A stretch of 64,000 nucleotides of DNA from an uncultured Candidatus Saccharibacteria bacterium. GTDB taxonomy: Bacteria; Patescibacteriota; Saccharimonadia; Saccharimonadales; Saccharimonadaceae. Below are positions 34,539 to 42,931 of this stretch, piece by piece (position 1 is the first letter of the stretch; every line of letters starts with the position of its first letter). Both the position numbers and the translations under genes were made by a program. The stretch is from positions 1 through 64,000 of the forward strand of contig CALIXF010000009.1 of the NCBI GenBank assembly GCA_938046735.1, written 5' to 3'. The notes beneath the pieces are model-generated. The model had not been told where the DNA came from, searched no databases, and was given only the letters and a program-made list of their open reading frames with translations.

Positions 34539-35786
34539 ATGGTGAATAAAATCAGTAAAATATTAATTATCATCGTAGCTATCCTTACATGTGTAAGGGT
34601 TAGCTGTCGCTCTCCTGATAAAAATATAAGAATGTTGCGACAAGATAATTTGCAGGCTTCTCGATCAAGTGATGATTTCCGAAAATATATTAAAAATAAT
34701 CTTAGAGAACGGCTCGATCCTAATATTAGTAGCTTGGCTATTGCTTACTTATTGGGTGATAAAAGTGGATTAAGCAATTCCCTAAAAGAAGAAATAGATG
34801 AAGTAGGAATAGCTCATCTAGTGGTGATTTCAGGAATGCACCTTGCGATTTTAGTAAAAATAATATCAAAAGGATTGCGATTTGCTTCAAGACTTGTTAA
34901 AAGCTATTTCTGCGTACTATTTATTGTTCTTTATATTGGGATGATAGGACTGACACCTTCATTGCTGCGTGCAGGATTTGTGATATTTTGCCAATTATTT
35001 GTAAGTTATTTTGGTAGAAAATTAGATAAAAGAAGAATTATATTTTTTACGGTTGTCGTAACATTACTGGTGAATCCGAATTATATCGATAATCTTGGAT
35101 GGCAGTTATCGATGTTAGCATATATTGGTATCTTAGTTCTTGATCCGTTGATAGAGAGCTTCTTGTTTGGAGAAGGTTTAAATAAAAGAAGAAGTATTAA
35201 GAAAAAGAATTATATTGCAAAAATGCTTACCAAAGTAAATGTCATTTTAAATTTTCGTTCAGGATTTATTATCGCGATAGCTGTAAATATGATGGTTCTA
35301 CCAATTATTTTATATAGATTTGGACATTTTTCGTTAATCTCTATATTTATTACACTAATATTGACTCCACTGATGCCGATGATTCTATTTAGTGTTGCGA
35401 TGATTGGACTTCTACCGTATCGACTGTACCAATATACCTATTTTTTGATGGGGAGTGGCGTTGGATTTTTAAGATCGCAGATTAATATAATTAAGATCTT
35501 TAGTGGAATGCAAATATTATCAATTAATGTGAAGAAAAATAATACAAGTTTTCTTTTGTTATATTTTTTGGTAATAATTTTATACCTCTTTTTGCGAAAA
35601 AAGGATGTCGATATAAGCAAAAACAGCACAAGTCAAAATAATCAGTCGATAAAAGGGAGTGATGGTATGCAAGATATTGGTACTTACTTGATCGAATGGC
35701 AAAAACAGTTGCAAGTGCGGTGCCAACAGTATAAAAATAAAACCAGTCAAACCGAGACATTCAATAATGTAAAGAAGTCCAGTTGA
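34539..35786 (+). CDS. comEC: Minimal ComEC/Rec2-type DNA uptake channel
   Basis: A 415-residue membrane protein that should conduct transforming DNA through the cytoplasmic membrane. The competence domain is clear: IAYLLGDKSGLSNSLKEEIDEVGIAHLVVISGMHLAIL, then GLTPSLLRAGFVIFCQLFVSYFGRKLDKRRIIFFTVVVTLLVNP, a family hallmark, and several more membrane helices up to LYFLVIILYLFL. It lacks the N-terminal OB-like domain and the C-terminal metallo-beta-lactamase domain of full-length ComEC (about 750 aa). The last ~60 residues are hydrophilic and lie antisense to the convergent membrane protein gene (35580-36029), so the stop may have moved downstream. A weak GAGG precedes the ATG. It complements dprA at 3.3 kb. 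Confidence 0.88.
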   Translation: MVNKISKILIIIVAILTCVRVSCRSPDKNIRMLRQDNLQASRSSDDFRKYIKNNLRERLDPNISSLAIAYLLGDKSGLSNSLKEEIDEVGIAHLVVISGMHLAILVKIISKGLRFASRLVKSYFCVLFIVLYIGMIGLTPSLLRAGFVIFCQLFVSYFGRKLDKRRIIFFTVVVTLLVNPNYIDNLGWQLSMLAYIGILVLDPLIESFLFGEGLNKRRSIKKKNYIAKMLTKVNVILNFRSGFIIAIAVNMMVLPIILYRFGHFSLISIFITLILTPLMPMILFSVAMIGLLPYRLYQYTYFLMGSGVGFLRSQINIIKIFSGMQILSINVKKNNTSFLLLYFLVIILYLFLRKKDVDISKNSTSQNNQSIKGSDGMQDIGTYLIEWQKQLQVRCQQYKNKTSQTETFNNVKKSS

Positions 35787-36029
35787 TGAACTGTGGGGCT
35801 GCCTGAGGTAAAGAATAAAAGGAAGTAAAAGAGTAAGAAGAGAAAGTGTAAAAAATTGAACATAGGAAATAGGAATAGTTGGAATAAAACTTGAGGCTAA
35901 ATGGGTAATATCTTCGATAAAGAGGTTGTAGATTAGTGCTCCGGCAATTGAAGCTAAACTGGGAGACCCTAGATGTCTTCTCAGTAGATAAAAGAGTAGA
36001 AAGAGTGCGATTGGTACTATTATAGCCAT
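35580..36029 (-). CDS. Small polytopic membrane protein, antisense overlap with comEC
   Basis: A 149-residue hydrophobic protein with about four or five membrane segments (IIVPIALFLLFYLL, SYVQFFTLSLLTLLLPFILY, GLLYIIECLGLTGFIFILLA, LIILTCAVFAYIDIL). A TGCTATAAT promoter element ends 6 nt before its ATG, like many neighbours, which argues that it is genuine despite 207 bp of 3' overlap with comEC. No known family. The sequence in the overlap is better explained as coding for this protein's helices than for the hydrophilic ComEC tail. Confidence 0.65.
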   Translation of the reverse strand: MAIIVPIALFLLFYLLRRHLGSPSLASIAGALIYNLFIEDITHLASSFIPTIPISYVQFFTLSLLTLLLPFILYLRQPHSSSTGLLYIIECLGLTGFIFILLAPHLQLFLPFDQVSTNILHTITPFYRLIILTCAVFAYIDILFSQKEV

Positions 36030-36035
36030 AAGTAT

Positions 36036-36044
36036 ATTATAGCA
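36036..36044 (-). promoter_or_regulatory. Extended -10 promoter of the membrane protein at 35580 (leaderless)
   Basis: TGCTATAAT on the minus strand, ending 6 nt before the ATG at 36029. Confidence 0.6.
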
Positions 36045-36058
36045 AAAAGATTTTTGTT

Positions 36059-36286
36059 TTAAAAAAGAGAGGATGGACTTACGGTGAAAGCAACTAATCC
36101 GGAGGAAACATCACGCACAACAAGATCAGAACTTAACTCTGACCCTTCGATGTGATAGCGAACAATACCGCTTGAGTCTCTTGCGACCATATAACAGCCG
36201 GCCCCATTCTCGATCGTATATCTTGTTCCGTCATTTTCAAAATAAAATACGCCATTTTTTAATAGCGCTTCCCGTAGCGACCCCAT
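36059..36286 (-). CDS. Small protein of unknown function (75 aa)
   Basis: A 75-residue soluble, beta-rich protein (GVFYFENDGTRYTIENG, VRYHIEGSELSSDLVVRD). AAGGAGA stands upstream of the ATG with good spacing. No family recognised; it is flanked by small membrane-protein genes but has its own ribosome binding site. Confidence 0.6.
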   Translation of the reverse strand: MGSLREALLKNGVFYFENDGTRYTIENGAGCYMVARDSSGIVRYHIEGSELSSDLVVRDVSSGLVAFTVSPSSLF

Positions 36287-36421
36287 TCAACTTCTCCTTG
36301 CTCAAAAATAACTAGATTTTTAATATTTTAAAATAAAATATAATTTTTGTAAAGTGCTATGCGTATATGTCGTGAAAGTATAAAAAAGATATGGCTATGA
36401 TCTATGACGTTCTGGCGAAAA

Positions 36422-36763
36422 TTATTTAGAAATGCCTAGCGACTGATCGGAGAGACTTTCTTTGGAAAAAGGTTTCTTTATCTCATTGATAGTATTAATG
36501 ATTGGTTTAACGCTGTCTAAGTATTCATTGATTTCTTTTTCGGAAAGATTACCGTCTTCAGAAAAGCGGTAGGAAGAGTTATTGTCAATTTGTTCGTTTT
36601 CATGTTTTTCTGGTAAGAAGCCAGGGCGGGAGCGATCAATATAAATATCACCGCTCGCATGATAGAGATATAAAGATAAGCTTGTTGTTGCAATAGCAAT
36701 AATCGTAGAGAGAACTCCGAGCCGAATTAGAGCCTTACCTCCACGTGAAGTGAAATTAACCAC
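36422..36763 (-). CDS. Small single-pass membrane protein
   Basis: A 113-residue protein starting at GTG directly after the stop of the 36764 gene, so the two are co-translated. One membrane segment (VLSTIIAIATTSLSLYLYHA, about 17-36) and an acidic outer region (NEYLDSVKPIINTINEIKKP). Function unknown. Confidence 0.6.
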   Translation of the reverse strand: MVNFTSRGGKALIRLGVLSTIIAIATTSLSLYLYHASGDIYIDRSRPGFLPEKHENEQIDNNSSYRFSEDGNLSEKEINEYLDSVKPIINTINEIKKPFSKESLSDQSLGISK

Positions 36764-37414
36764 TTAATTTTGCTCCTTTGACTTTTCCTGCTCAGTTTTT
36801 TTAGCGGAATTGTTAAGATTATGCCTTAATTGATCAACAGCTTGAAGATGGGAAGTGATTATACTATTAGTCTTTGCGACTGAAGTCTCTAATTTGTCAC
36901 GTAAAAATCGTACATTTTCCAGTTCGTAATAAAAATTGTCGGGTTGATTTTTACAGTCCAGTGAAATGAGACTTTCTAGATGTTGACTGTAAATAACAAA
37001 AAGATTGGTGAAATCATTACGCGACGTGAACATTTCGGACTGAATGTGAGTAAGATTTGGGTCGGACAAATTATTTTTTACGAGACGTACGTTTAGGGTT
37101 GAGATAAAGTTAGTTAAGAGAGCCTGATAGCTGGTGCCAAGTAGAACGCGGATTTTTGAATCATTTCTTTGAAGATTTTTGAGACCTGTTTGAATTGAGG
37201 AACACCCTGTTGAAATACTCCCCCTTTCAGCATCATTTAATTTTTTGTGGGTTAATGAGGTTAGGTCGTATTCTTCAGCATGGACAATTGGTGTATTAAA
37301 AATTGAATATGAGATGCTGCTAATAAAACACAAAATGATAGTGATCCAGAGAGAAATGATTAAATGTGGAGTCTGCCGAGGATTTGTCTTTGTGGCTGTA
37401 TAGTCAGTTGTCAT
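36764..37414 (-). CDS. Exported or anchored helical protein of unknown function
   Basis: A 216-residue protein with an N-terminal membrane segment or signal (LIISLWITIILCFISSISYSIF) followed by AxA-like HAEEY and then an alpha-helical region with three cysteines (GCSSIQ, LDCKNQ). The C-terminus (QAVDQLRHNLNNSAKKTEQEK) is probably coiled coil. A TGCTATAAT box ends 8 nt before the ATG. It is followed immediately by a second anchored protein, suggesting a two-protein envelope complex. No family recognised. Confidence 0.65.
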   Translation of the reverse strand: MTTDYTATKTNPRQTPHLIISLWITIILCFISSISYSIFNTPIVHAEEYDLTSLTHKKLNDAERGSISTGCSSIQTGLKNLQRNDSKIRVLLGTSYQALLTNFISTLNVRLVKNNLSDPNLTHIQSEMFTSRNDFTNLFVIYSQHLESLISLDCKNQPDNFYYELENVRFLRDKLETSVAKTNSIITSHLQAVDQLRHNLNNSAKKTEQEKSKEQN

Positions 37415-37422
37415 TTTAGTTA

Positions 37423-37431
37423 ATTATAGCA
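37423..37431 (-). promoter_or_regulatory. Extended -10 promoter of the 36764 gene
   Basis: TGCTATAAT on the minus strand, ending 8 nt before the ATG at 37414. Confidence 0.55.
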
Positions 37432-37491
37432 TAAGGCGAACATGAGAAAATTAATCTTTAGTTCTAAATGCGATAAAGATTTTAAAAAGAA

Positions 37492-38391
37492 TTAGCTCCA
37501 GAAGCCTCGTTTTTTGGCTGTACGAAATTCTTCAAGTAACTCTTTTTGCTTCTTAGACAAATTGGTTGGAGTATCAACGATAATATTAACGATATGCGGA
37601 CCACGTTCTTCTCCTCGCATATGTATGCCATGTCCGGACAGTTTAAATGGAGTACCAGATTGTGTTCCAGCGGGAACTTTCATAGTGATTTTACCATCAA
37701 TAGTTTCAATTTCAGCTTCACAGCCTAAAGCGGCATCGATCATTGAGATATGTTGCTCAGAAAGAATGATATAACCTTCTCTAGTAAGAGTTTTATGGGG
37801 ACGGACACGAATTTGTACTAATAAATCTCCAGCTTCACCTGTTGAATCTGGTGCGGGGCCACCACGACCACGTAAACGAATAGCCTGCCCATCGTCAATG
37901 CCGGCAGGAATTTTGAGATTTATTTCTTTACCATCGACTTGAACTGCCTTAGTGACACCAAAGACAGATTCTTCAAAAGATATAGTTAGTACAGTACGAT
38001 AGTCTGCACCACGTCGTCTTTGAGTGCGGCTGCCACCAAAGCCAAAGAGTGTACTAAAGATATCATCCAGATTACCGTCGCCACCACCAAAGTCAAAGCT
38101 AAAATTCTGGCCATTAAAAGAATAGCTACCACTATTAAATGGATTGCCGCTAGAAGAATTGCCTCCAACGCCGGCATGTCCAAACTGATCATAACGGGCG
38201 CGTTTTTGTTTATCAGATAGAACTTCGTTAGCCTCAGTGGCTTCCTTGAATTTAGCCTCAGCTTCTTTATCGCCAGGATTTCTATCGGGATGATATTTAA
38301 AAGCTAACTTACGGTAAGCTTTTTTAATTTCATCATCAGAAGCGTTCTTAGATACGCCTAAAACTTCATAATAATCTCTTTGTGTTGACAT
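37492..38391 (-). CDS. dnaJ: DnaJ-type co-chaperone without zinc finger (CbpA-like)
   Basis: Co-chaperone that stimulates DnaK ATPase. J domain [21 protein letters not shown] with the HPD motif at residues 34-36, a Gly/Phe-rich linker ([24 protein letters not shown]) and the two beta-sandwich C-terminal domains ([46 protein letters not shown]). The Cys-rich zinc domain of canonical DnaJ is absent, so this is type B/CbpA-like. The start at 38391 (MSTQRD) is preferred to 38400 because it better fits the -10 box at 38403-38408. A CIRCE element lies in its promoter, so HrcA repression is expected. Confidence 0.93.
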   Translation of the reverse strand: MSTQRDYYEVLGVSKNASDDEIKKAYRKLAFKYHPDRNPGDKEAEAKFKEATEANEVLSDKQKRARYDQFGHAGVGGNSSSGNPFNSGSYSFNGQNFSFDFGGGDGNLDDIFSTLFGFGGSRTQRRRGADYRTVLTISFEESVFGVTKAVQVDGKEINLKIPAGIDDGQAIRLRGRGGPAPDSTGEAGDLLVQIRVRPHKTLTREGYIILSEQHISMIDAALGCEAEIETIDGKITMKVPAGTQSGTPFKLSGHGIHMRGEERGPHIVNIIVDTPTNLSKKQKELLEEFRTAKKRGFWS

Positions 38392-38402
38392 AATTAACAT
38401 TA

Positions 38403-38408
38403 ATTATA
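38403..38408 (-). promoter_or_regulatory. -10 promoter element of dnaJ
   Basis: TATAAT on the minus strand, 11 nt before the ATG at 38391. A CIRCE element covers the region immediately upstream of it. Confidence 0.55.
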
Positions 38409-38413
38409 GTGTT

Positions 38414-38440
38414 TTAGCACTCAAAATGCAAGAGTGCTAA
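38414..38440. promoter_or_regulatory. CIRCE element (HrcA operator)
   Basis: TTAGCACTC (38414-38422), nine bases, GAGTGCTAA (38432-38440): an exact CIRCE inverted repeat. It sits between dnaJ (minus) and ackA (plus), just upstream of the -10 boxes of both (38403-38408 and 38471-38476). HrcA binding would repress dnaJ under normal growth and may also affect ackA. Confidence 0.95.
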
Positions 38441-38470
38441 ATATTCTCTACATAAAAAATCTTTTTAGGA

Positions 38471-38476
38471 TATAAT
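38471..38476 (+). promoter_or_regulatory. -10 promoter element of ackA
   Basis: TATAAT 21 nt before the ackA ATG; the leader contains AGAGGAG. No clear -35 hexamer is seen. Confidence 0.5.
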
Positions 38477-38497
38477 GAGAATATAAAAGAGGAGTAA

Positions 38498-39694
38498 ATG
38501 ATGAATAACGATCGATTAATTCTAATTACTAACCCTGGTAGTAGTTCTCGGAAATATGCATTGTATCGTGGTAATAATTTTCTATGTTCTTTGCACTTTG
38601 AGTTTGAAGGAGAGAAAATTGTCTACACACTAAAAAAGGCAGATAATACTAAAGTAAAGACTGAAACGAAGTTTACAACTCTCAACGCGGTGGTTTCTGG
38701 ACTTGAAAAGATTTTAGTCGAAGAAGGATATATTGGTGGACCAACCAAATTAGATGCAATTTTAGCTCGAGTAGCAGCTCCTGGTAGTTATTTTGCAGAA
38801 GATCATATTGTAGATGAGGAGTGTTTGACGCAACTTGAAATTGCGAAGTCAAGAGCACCACTTCACGCACCAGTAATTGCTAACGAAATTGAACAATTGA
38901 AAAAAACTTTTAAAGATACAACAGTGATTGCGATTTCGGACTCTGGGTTTCATACTTCTCGACCAGAATTAATGAAAGCTTATGCCATAGATACTGAGCT
39001 TGCTAATAAATTTGATATTAAACGTTGGGGTTATCATGGACTTTCTGTTGGTTCGATTACGAGATATATGCGTGAACAGAATATTTTAGGAGAAAAAACT
39101 GTAGTCTGCCATATCGGCTCAGGTTCTTCGATTACGGCAGTTTATAACGGTAAATCACATGATACGACGATGGGTTATACTCCACTCGAGGGGGTAATGA
39201 TGGCTACTAGAACTGGTTCAATAGATGTAGCGGCGGCACTTGCAATTAAGCGTGAACTGGGATTAAAAACTGACGATGAATTAGAAAAATATCTCAATAA
39301 ACAATGTGGTTTACTTGGAGTTTCTGGACAGAGTGACGATATGCGCGAAATTATTAAGTTGAGAGATGAGGGCGATAAGCGGGGTGTATTTGCGCATGCT
39401 CTATATATCTATCGTTTGCAATCTGCTATTGGACAGATGGTAGCTTCTCTAGGCGGTATTGATACTTTAGTCTTTACTGCAACAATTGGTGAAAGATCAG
39501 ATGACGTTAGACGTCGTGTGGTGCAGAAGTTGGGGTATCTAGGTTTTGTGATTGATGAAGAAAAGAATACTGGTGAAATGAATGAAAGACATTGTAATAT
39601 TGCGACTGTTGGTTCAAAACCAATCTATGTAATCAAAACTGATGAATCTGATGAAATGATTGTTCGTGCAAATGAACTTCTGAATAAGATTTAG
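38498..39694 (+). CDS. ackA: Acetate kinase
   Basis: Converts acetyl phosphate and ADP to acetate and ATP, a substrate-level phosphorylation step in fermentation. LILITNPGSSSRKYALY, DSGFHTSRPELMKAYAI, RWGYHGLSVG, VVCHIGSGSSITAV, MATRTGSIDVA and GIDTLVFTATIGERSDDVRRRV are standard blocks; 398 residues is normal. AGAGGAG lies 6 nt before the ATG. No phosphotransacetylase is seen nearby. A bidirectional terminator follows the stop. Confidence 0.97.
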   Translation: MMNNDRLILITNPGSSSRKYALYRGNNFLCSLHFEFEGEKIVYTLKKADNTKVKTETKFTTLNAVVSGLEKILVEEGYIGGPTKLDAILARVAAPGSYFAEDHIVDEECLTQLEIAKSRAPLHAPVIANEIEQLKKTFKDTTVIAISDSGFHTSRPELMKAYAIDTELANKFDIKRWGYHGLSVGSITRYMREQNILGEKTVVCHIGSGSSITAVYNGKSHDTTMGYTPLEGVMMATRTGSIDVAAALAIKRELGLKTDDELEKYLNKQCGLLGVSGQSDDMREIIKLRDEGDKRGVFAHALYIYRLQSAIGQMVASLGGIDTLVFTATIGERSDDVRRRVVQKLGYLGFVIDEEKNTGEMNERHCNIATVGSKPIYVIKTDESDEMIVRANELLNKI

Positions 39695-39711
39695 AAATAA
39701 AGTCTTTATTT

Positions 39712-39746
39712 AAAAATAACCTCATGACAGACTAGAGGTTATTTTT
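39712..39746. terminator. Bidirectional terminator between ackA and nrdG
   Basis: AAATAACCTC (39714-39723) pairs with GAGGTTATTT (39735-39744) with an 11-nt loop; T and A runs flank both sides. The genes converge here. Confidence 0.8.
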
Positions 39747-39790
39747 AAGGCTAATAAGATAGGCGGGCTCATGGTTTAGATAGAAGAAGT

Positions 39791-40318
39791 TTATTCAATA
39801 GAGGTAATTTCACCATCCTTTAAATGTAGTAGTCTTTGATTTCTTGAGCCACGGAATTTTAAGGTGAGATCTCTTTCTGCTAGAACGAAGGGACCGTCAA
39901 TGAGAGCATCTAAGGTCTTGAAAAACTCCCATTGTAGATTATTTTTGGCTTTAATTTCGTCGTAGGTATAGCCAGAAAAAGACCAAACATTCCAGCCTAA
40001 CTCTTTTTTGGCGAATTTAGCAATCTCGATACAGGCAGCGGCTTGGATTGATGGTTCTCCGCCACAGAAAGTAAGTCCAGCCTGTCCTTTTAGCTGGCGG
40101 AGTTCATCTTTTATATCTTCTACGCTAACTAAAACGCCGCCTTCAGGATCCCAGGTTTCTTGATTTTGACAACCTTCACAGCCGATAAAACAACCTTGAG
40201 TCCAGATTACAGCTCGTAACCCGTAGCCATTAACGATACTATCGTGCTCAATGGGGCCGGATAATCTAAGATATTGACTGTTGGAGCCGGAAACTGGCGA
40301 GACGAATTCTTGAGTCAT
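39791..40318 (-). CDS. nrdG: Anaerobic ribonucleotide reductase activating protein
   Basis: Radical-SAM enzyme that generates the glycyl radical in NrdD. The 175-residue protein has the [4Fe-4S] ligands Cys43, Cys47 and Cys50 (CFIGCEGC), and TFCGGEPSIQAAACIEIAKF with the GGEP SAM-binding motif. Stop is convergent with ackA. It is 69 nt downstream of nrdD with a hairpin between. Confidence 0.93.
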   Translation of the reverse strand: MTQEFVSPVSGSNSQYLRLSGPIEHDSIVNGYGLRAVIWTQGCFIGCEGCQNQETWDPEGGVLVSVEDIKDELRQLKGQAGLTFCGGEPSIQAAACIEIAKFAKKELGWNVWSFSGYTYDEIKAKNNLQWEFFKTLDALIDGPFVLAERDLTLKFRGSRNQRLLHLKDGEITSIE

Positions 40319-40343
40319 ATTATTCCTTTTTAAATTAATAATT

Positions 40344-40372
40344 AAAAGTTAGGAGACCAGCTCCTAACTTTT
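40344..40372 (-). terminator. Intercistronic hairpin between nrdD and nrdG
   Basis: A perfect 12-bp stem (AAAAGTTAGGAG with CTCCTAACTTTT) with a 5-nt loop, T-rich on its 3' side on the minus strand. It may act as a partial terminator that lowers nrdG expression relative to nrdD. Confidence 0.7.
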
Positions 40373-40386
40373 AATGTTGGTCTTGT

Positions 40387-42729
40387 TTATTCTTTACCAA
40401 TGGCCGCAGTTGAATTTGCTTTTGCATGCTCACGAGCAGCTTTTTGAGCTTTGGTGTAGGTACCGGAAACGTTGTGCTTAACACGGTCATGCTCTTCAGC
40501 TTTCTTGCCATCATTCCAGCGTTCAAGAGAACCTACAAGATAGCCGGTGATGCGGCGAAGTCTCTCAAAGGGGACATCGTCTTCGATACGTCCACAGGAT
40601 GGACATCGGTTGTCGGCGATGATGCCAGAGAAACCACAGACTGGGTCACGATCGACTGGATGATTGACTGATCCGTAGCCGATACCAGAGTCGTGCATTT
40701 TACGGATAACTGCCTCAAAGGCATCAATGTTCTGTGAAGGGTCACCATCAAGTTCGATATAAGAAATGTGTCCAGCTGGACAAAGAGCGTGGTAAGGAGC
40801 TTCAATTTCAATTTTCTCAAAAGCTGAGATTGGATAATATACTGGAACGTGGAAGGAATTAGTATAGTAGTCACGATCAGTAACGCCTTTGATAGTACCA
40901 TATTCTTTACGATCGATTTTGGTGAAGCGACCGGAAAGACCCTCAGCAGGGGTGCCAATGATACCAAAGTTCAAGTGGTACTTTTTAGCATAATCATCAC
41001 AACGTTTACTCATATGGGTGATAATATCAAGGCCTAATTCCCTGGCCTCTTCGCTTTCACCGTGATGTTTACCAATCATAGCGACGAGAGTTTCGGCAAG
41101 ACCGATGAAACCAATGGAGAGTGAGCCATGTTTAATAACTTCACGTAGGGTGTCGTTTGGCTTGAGTTTTTCGCTACCAAACCAGTTACCTTCGCCCATG
41201 AGGAATGGGAAGTTGCGAACGTGCTGGTTGGCTTGGAACTCGTAACGTTCGAGGAGCTGGTCTCTGCAGAGATCCATGAGGTCATCAAGCTCTTTATAAA
41301 AACCAGTCCAGTCAGCTTCTTTACGTTCTTTGAGGGCGATACCGTGTTTGATGCCAAGACGAACAAGGTTGATTGTGGTGAATGAGTTGTTGCCACGACC
41401 AGTGACGATGCCGTCGGATTCTGGGAAGACGGAAGAGAAAACGCGAGTACGACAGCCCATAGTTGCGATTTCGGTATTATAGTCGCCCTTTTTATAGTAT
41501 TTAAGGTTAAAAGGTGCATCGATGAAAGTAAAGTTTGGGAAGAGACGTTTTGCGGAAACTTCCATCGAGCGTTTGAAGAGGTCGTAGTTTGGATCTTCTG
41601 GATTATAGTTAATACCCTCTTTAACCTTGAAGATGGAAATTGGAAAGATTGGGGTTTCACCGTGGCCAAGACCTTTATCTGTAGCTTCAAGAAGATTCTT
41701 AGTGACTAAGCGACCAGCTGGTGTGGTGTCAGTCCCAAAGTTGATTGATGTAAATGGAACCTGAGCGCCGGCACGTGAGTGCATAGTATTAAGGTTATGG
41801 ATGAAACCTTCCATAGCCTGGAAAGTTTGTTTTTCAACATCCTCATTTGAGGTTTCAATAACGGTTTCTGGAATTTTAAGTTTCTTAAGAGTTTCAGTGT
41901 CACCATAGCTAATGTCATCTGGAATTTTAATGTCAATTTTCTTGCCAGAATATTTATTATATTTATCAAGATTACTACGAAGAGCTTTTCTGAAAGATTT
42001 GTTGACACCTGGAGCCATGGCGTAATCAAAGTTTGGGATTGATTGACCACCATGTTGTTCGTTCTGGTTGGCTTGTAGAATAATAGCGGCAAGGGCGGCA
42101 TAGGAGGCGATGGAATTTGGAGTACGAAGATGCCCATGTCCAGTATTGAATCCACCGTTAGCAAAAAGCTTAAGTGGGTCGGTTTGACAGCAAGTGAGGG
42201 TACCAGTAGCATAAAAATCTAGATCGTGGATATGAATATCACCATTGTCGTGTGCTGCAGCAAAGCGGGGGTCTAGAAGTACTGTTTTTGCAAAGACCTT
42301 TGAGCCTTCGGCGCCAAATTGAAGCATCTTGCCCATTGCTGAATCACCATCAACGTTAGCATTACTACGTTTTACGTCTGAATCTTCAGAAGCATCAGCG
42401 ATAGCGATAGTTTTGTAGATACCCATAAGGTTTGATTTAGCATTACGGGTTTTATTACGGTCTTGTCTATAAGTGATGTAAGCTTTTGCAGTACGTTTGA
42501 AACTTGAATCCATCAAAACTTTCTCAACTAAGTCTTGAATTTGTTCAACAGTGGGAGTGCGCTCTTTAATAGTCCCTTCGGCAAGTTTAAGTACTTTTTC
42601 AGATAATTGTGCAGCACGATCGTGCTTGAATTCTTCAGTTGCAGCACCAGCTTTAGTAATGGCATCGGTGATTTTCTCTAAGTTAAAATCAACGATTTTC
42701 CCATCACGTTTGACGATTTTTTTGAACAT
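40387..42729 (-). CDS. nrdD: Anaerobic ribonucleoside-triphosphate reductase
   Basis: Glycyl-radical enzyme reducing ribonucleoside triphosphates to deoxy forms without oxygen. The 780-residue protein opens with an ATP-cone (IVKRDGKIVDFNLEKI, about residues 3-95). The C-terminus has paired CxxC-like zinc ligands (CGFSGI and CPSCGRIEDDVPFERL) and the glycyl-radical motif RRITGYLVGSLERWN. Core motifs include HIHDLDFYATGTLTCCQTDPLKLF. AAGGAGG stands before the ATG. The leader holds two NrdR boxes and a consensus promoter. It is likely an operon with nrdG. Confidence 0.96.
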   Translation of the reverse strand: MFKKIVKRDGKIVDFNLEKITDAITKAGAATEEFKHDRAAQLSEKVLKLAEGTIKERTPTVEQIQDLVEKVLMDSSFKRTAKAYITYRQDRNKTRNAKSNLMGIYKTIAIADASEDSDVKRSNANVDGDSAMGKMLQFGAEGSKVFAKTVLLDPRFAAAHDNGDIHIHDLDFYATGTLTCCQTDPLKLFANGGFNTGHGHLRTPNSIASYAALAAIILQANQNEQHGGQSIPNFDYAMAPGVNKSFRKALRSNLDKYNKYSGKKIDIKIPDDISYGDTETLKKLKIPETVIETSNEDVEKQTFQAMEGFIHNLNTMHSRAGAQVPFTSINFGTDTTPAGRLVTKNLLEATDKGLGHGETPIFPISIFKVKEGINYNPEDPNYDLFKRSMEVSAKRLFPNFTFIDAPFNLKYYKKGDYNTEIATMGCRTRVFSSVFPESDGIVTGRGNNSFTTINLVRLGIKHGIALKERKEADWTGFYKELDDLMDLCRDQLLERYEFQANQHVRNFPFLMGEGNWFGSEKLKPNDTLREVIKHGSLSIGFIGLAETLVAMIGKHHGESEEARELGLDIITHMSKRCDDYAKKYHLNFGIIGTPAEGLSGRFTKIDRKEYGTIKGVTDRDYYTNSFHVPVYYPISAFEKIEIEAPYHALCPAGHISYIELDGDPSQNIDAFEAVIRKMHDSGIGYGSVNHPVDRDPVCGFSGIIADNRCPSCGRIEDDVPFERLRRITGYLVGSLERWNDGKKAEEHDRVKHNVSGTYTKAQKAAREHAKANSTAAIGKE

Positions 42730-42809
42730 AAAAAATTACCTCCTTGATTGTGTCCAAAATTTCTTCAATGTTTTTTGATTAAATTTTTGTTATTAGTCTA
42801 TTATTGGTG

Positions 42810-42825
42810 ACGCTATATTTAGTGT
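42810..42825. promoter_or_regulatory. NrdR box 1
   Basis: ACGCTATATTTAGTGT, close to the NrdR consensus acaCwAtATaTwGtgt. It lies just downstream of the predicted nrdD transcription start. Confidence 0.8.
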
Positions 42826-42833
42826 CTGTGATT

Positions 42834-42862
42834 ATTTTATGACACTATATGTAGTGTGTCAA
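42834..42862 (-). promoter_or_regulatory. nrdD promoter
   Basis: On the minus strand TTGACA (42857-42862), 17 nt, TAAAAT (42834-42839). NrdR box 2 fills the spacer. The predicted leader is about 98 nt, including a Shine-Dalgarno site. Confidence 0.85.
42842..42857. promoter_or_regulatory. NrdR box 2
   Basis: ACACTATATGTAGTGT, a near-perfect consensus palindrome whose centre is 32 bp from that of box 1, about three helical turns, as in known NrdR operators. It overlaps the promoter spacer, so NrdR-ATP/dATP should block polymerase. Confidence 0.9.
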
Positions 42863-42917
42863 TGGAAAATGCTTATATTTTTGTTGTATTTTATACATAA
42901 TTTTATAGAGATGATAG

Positions 42918-42923
42918 TATAAT
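42918..42923 (+). promoter_or_regulatory. -10 promoter element of the small HWH protein
   Basis: TATAAT, 8 nt before the ATG at 42932; no Shine-Dalgarno site. Confidence 0.5.
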
Positions 42924-42931
42924 AACAGAGT

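Noticed and set aside
41076..41690. 204-residue minus-strand ORF
   Set aside because: Same strand but alternative frame inside nrdD; no start signals.
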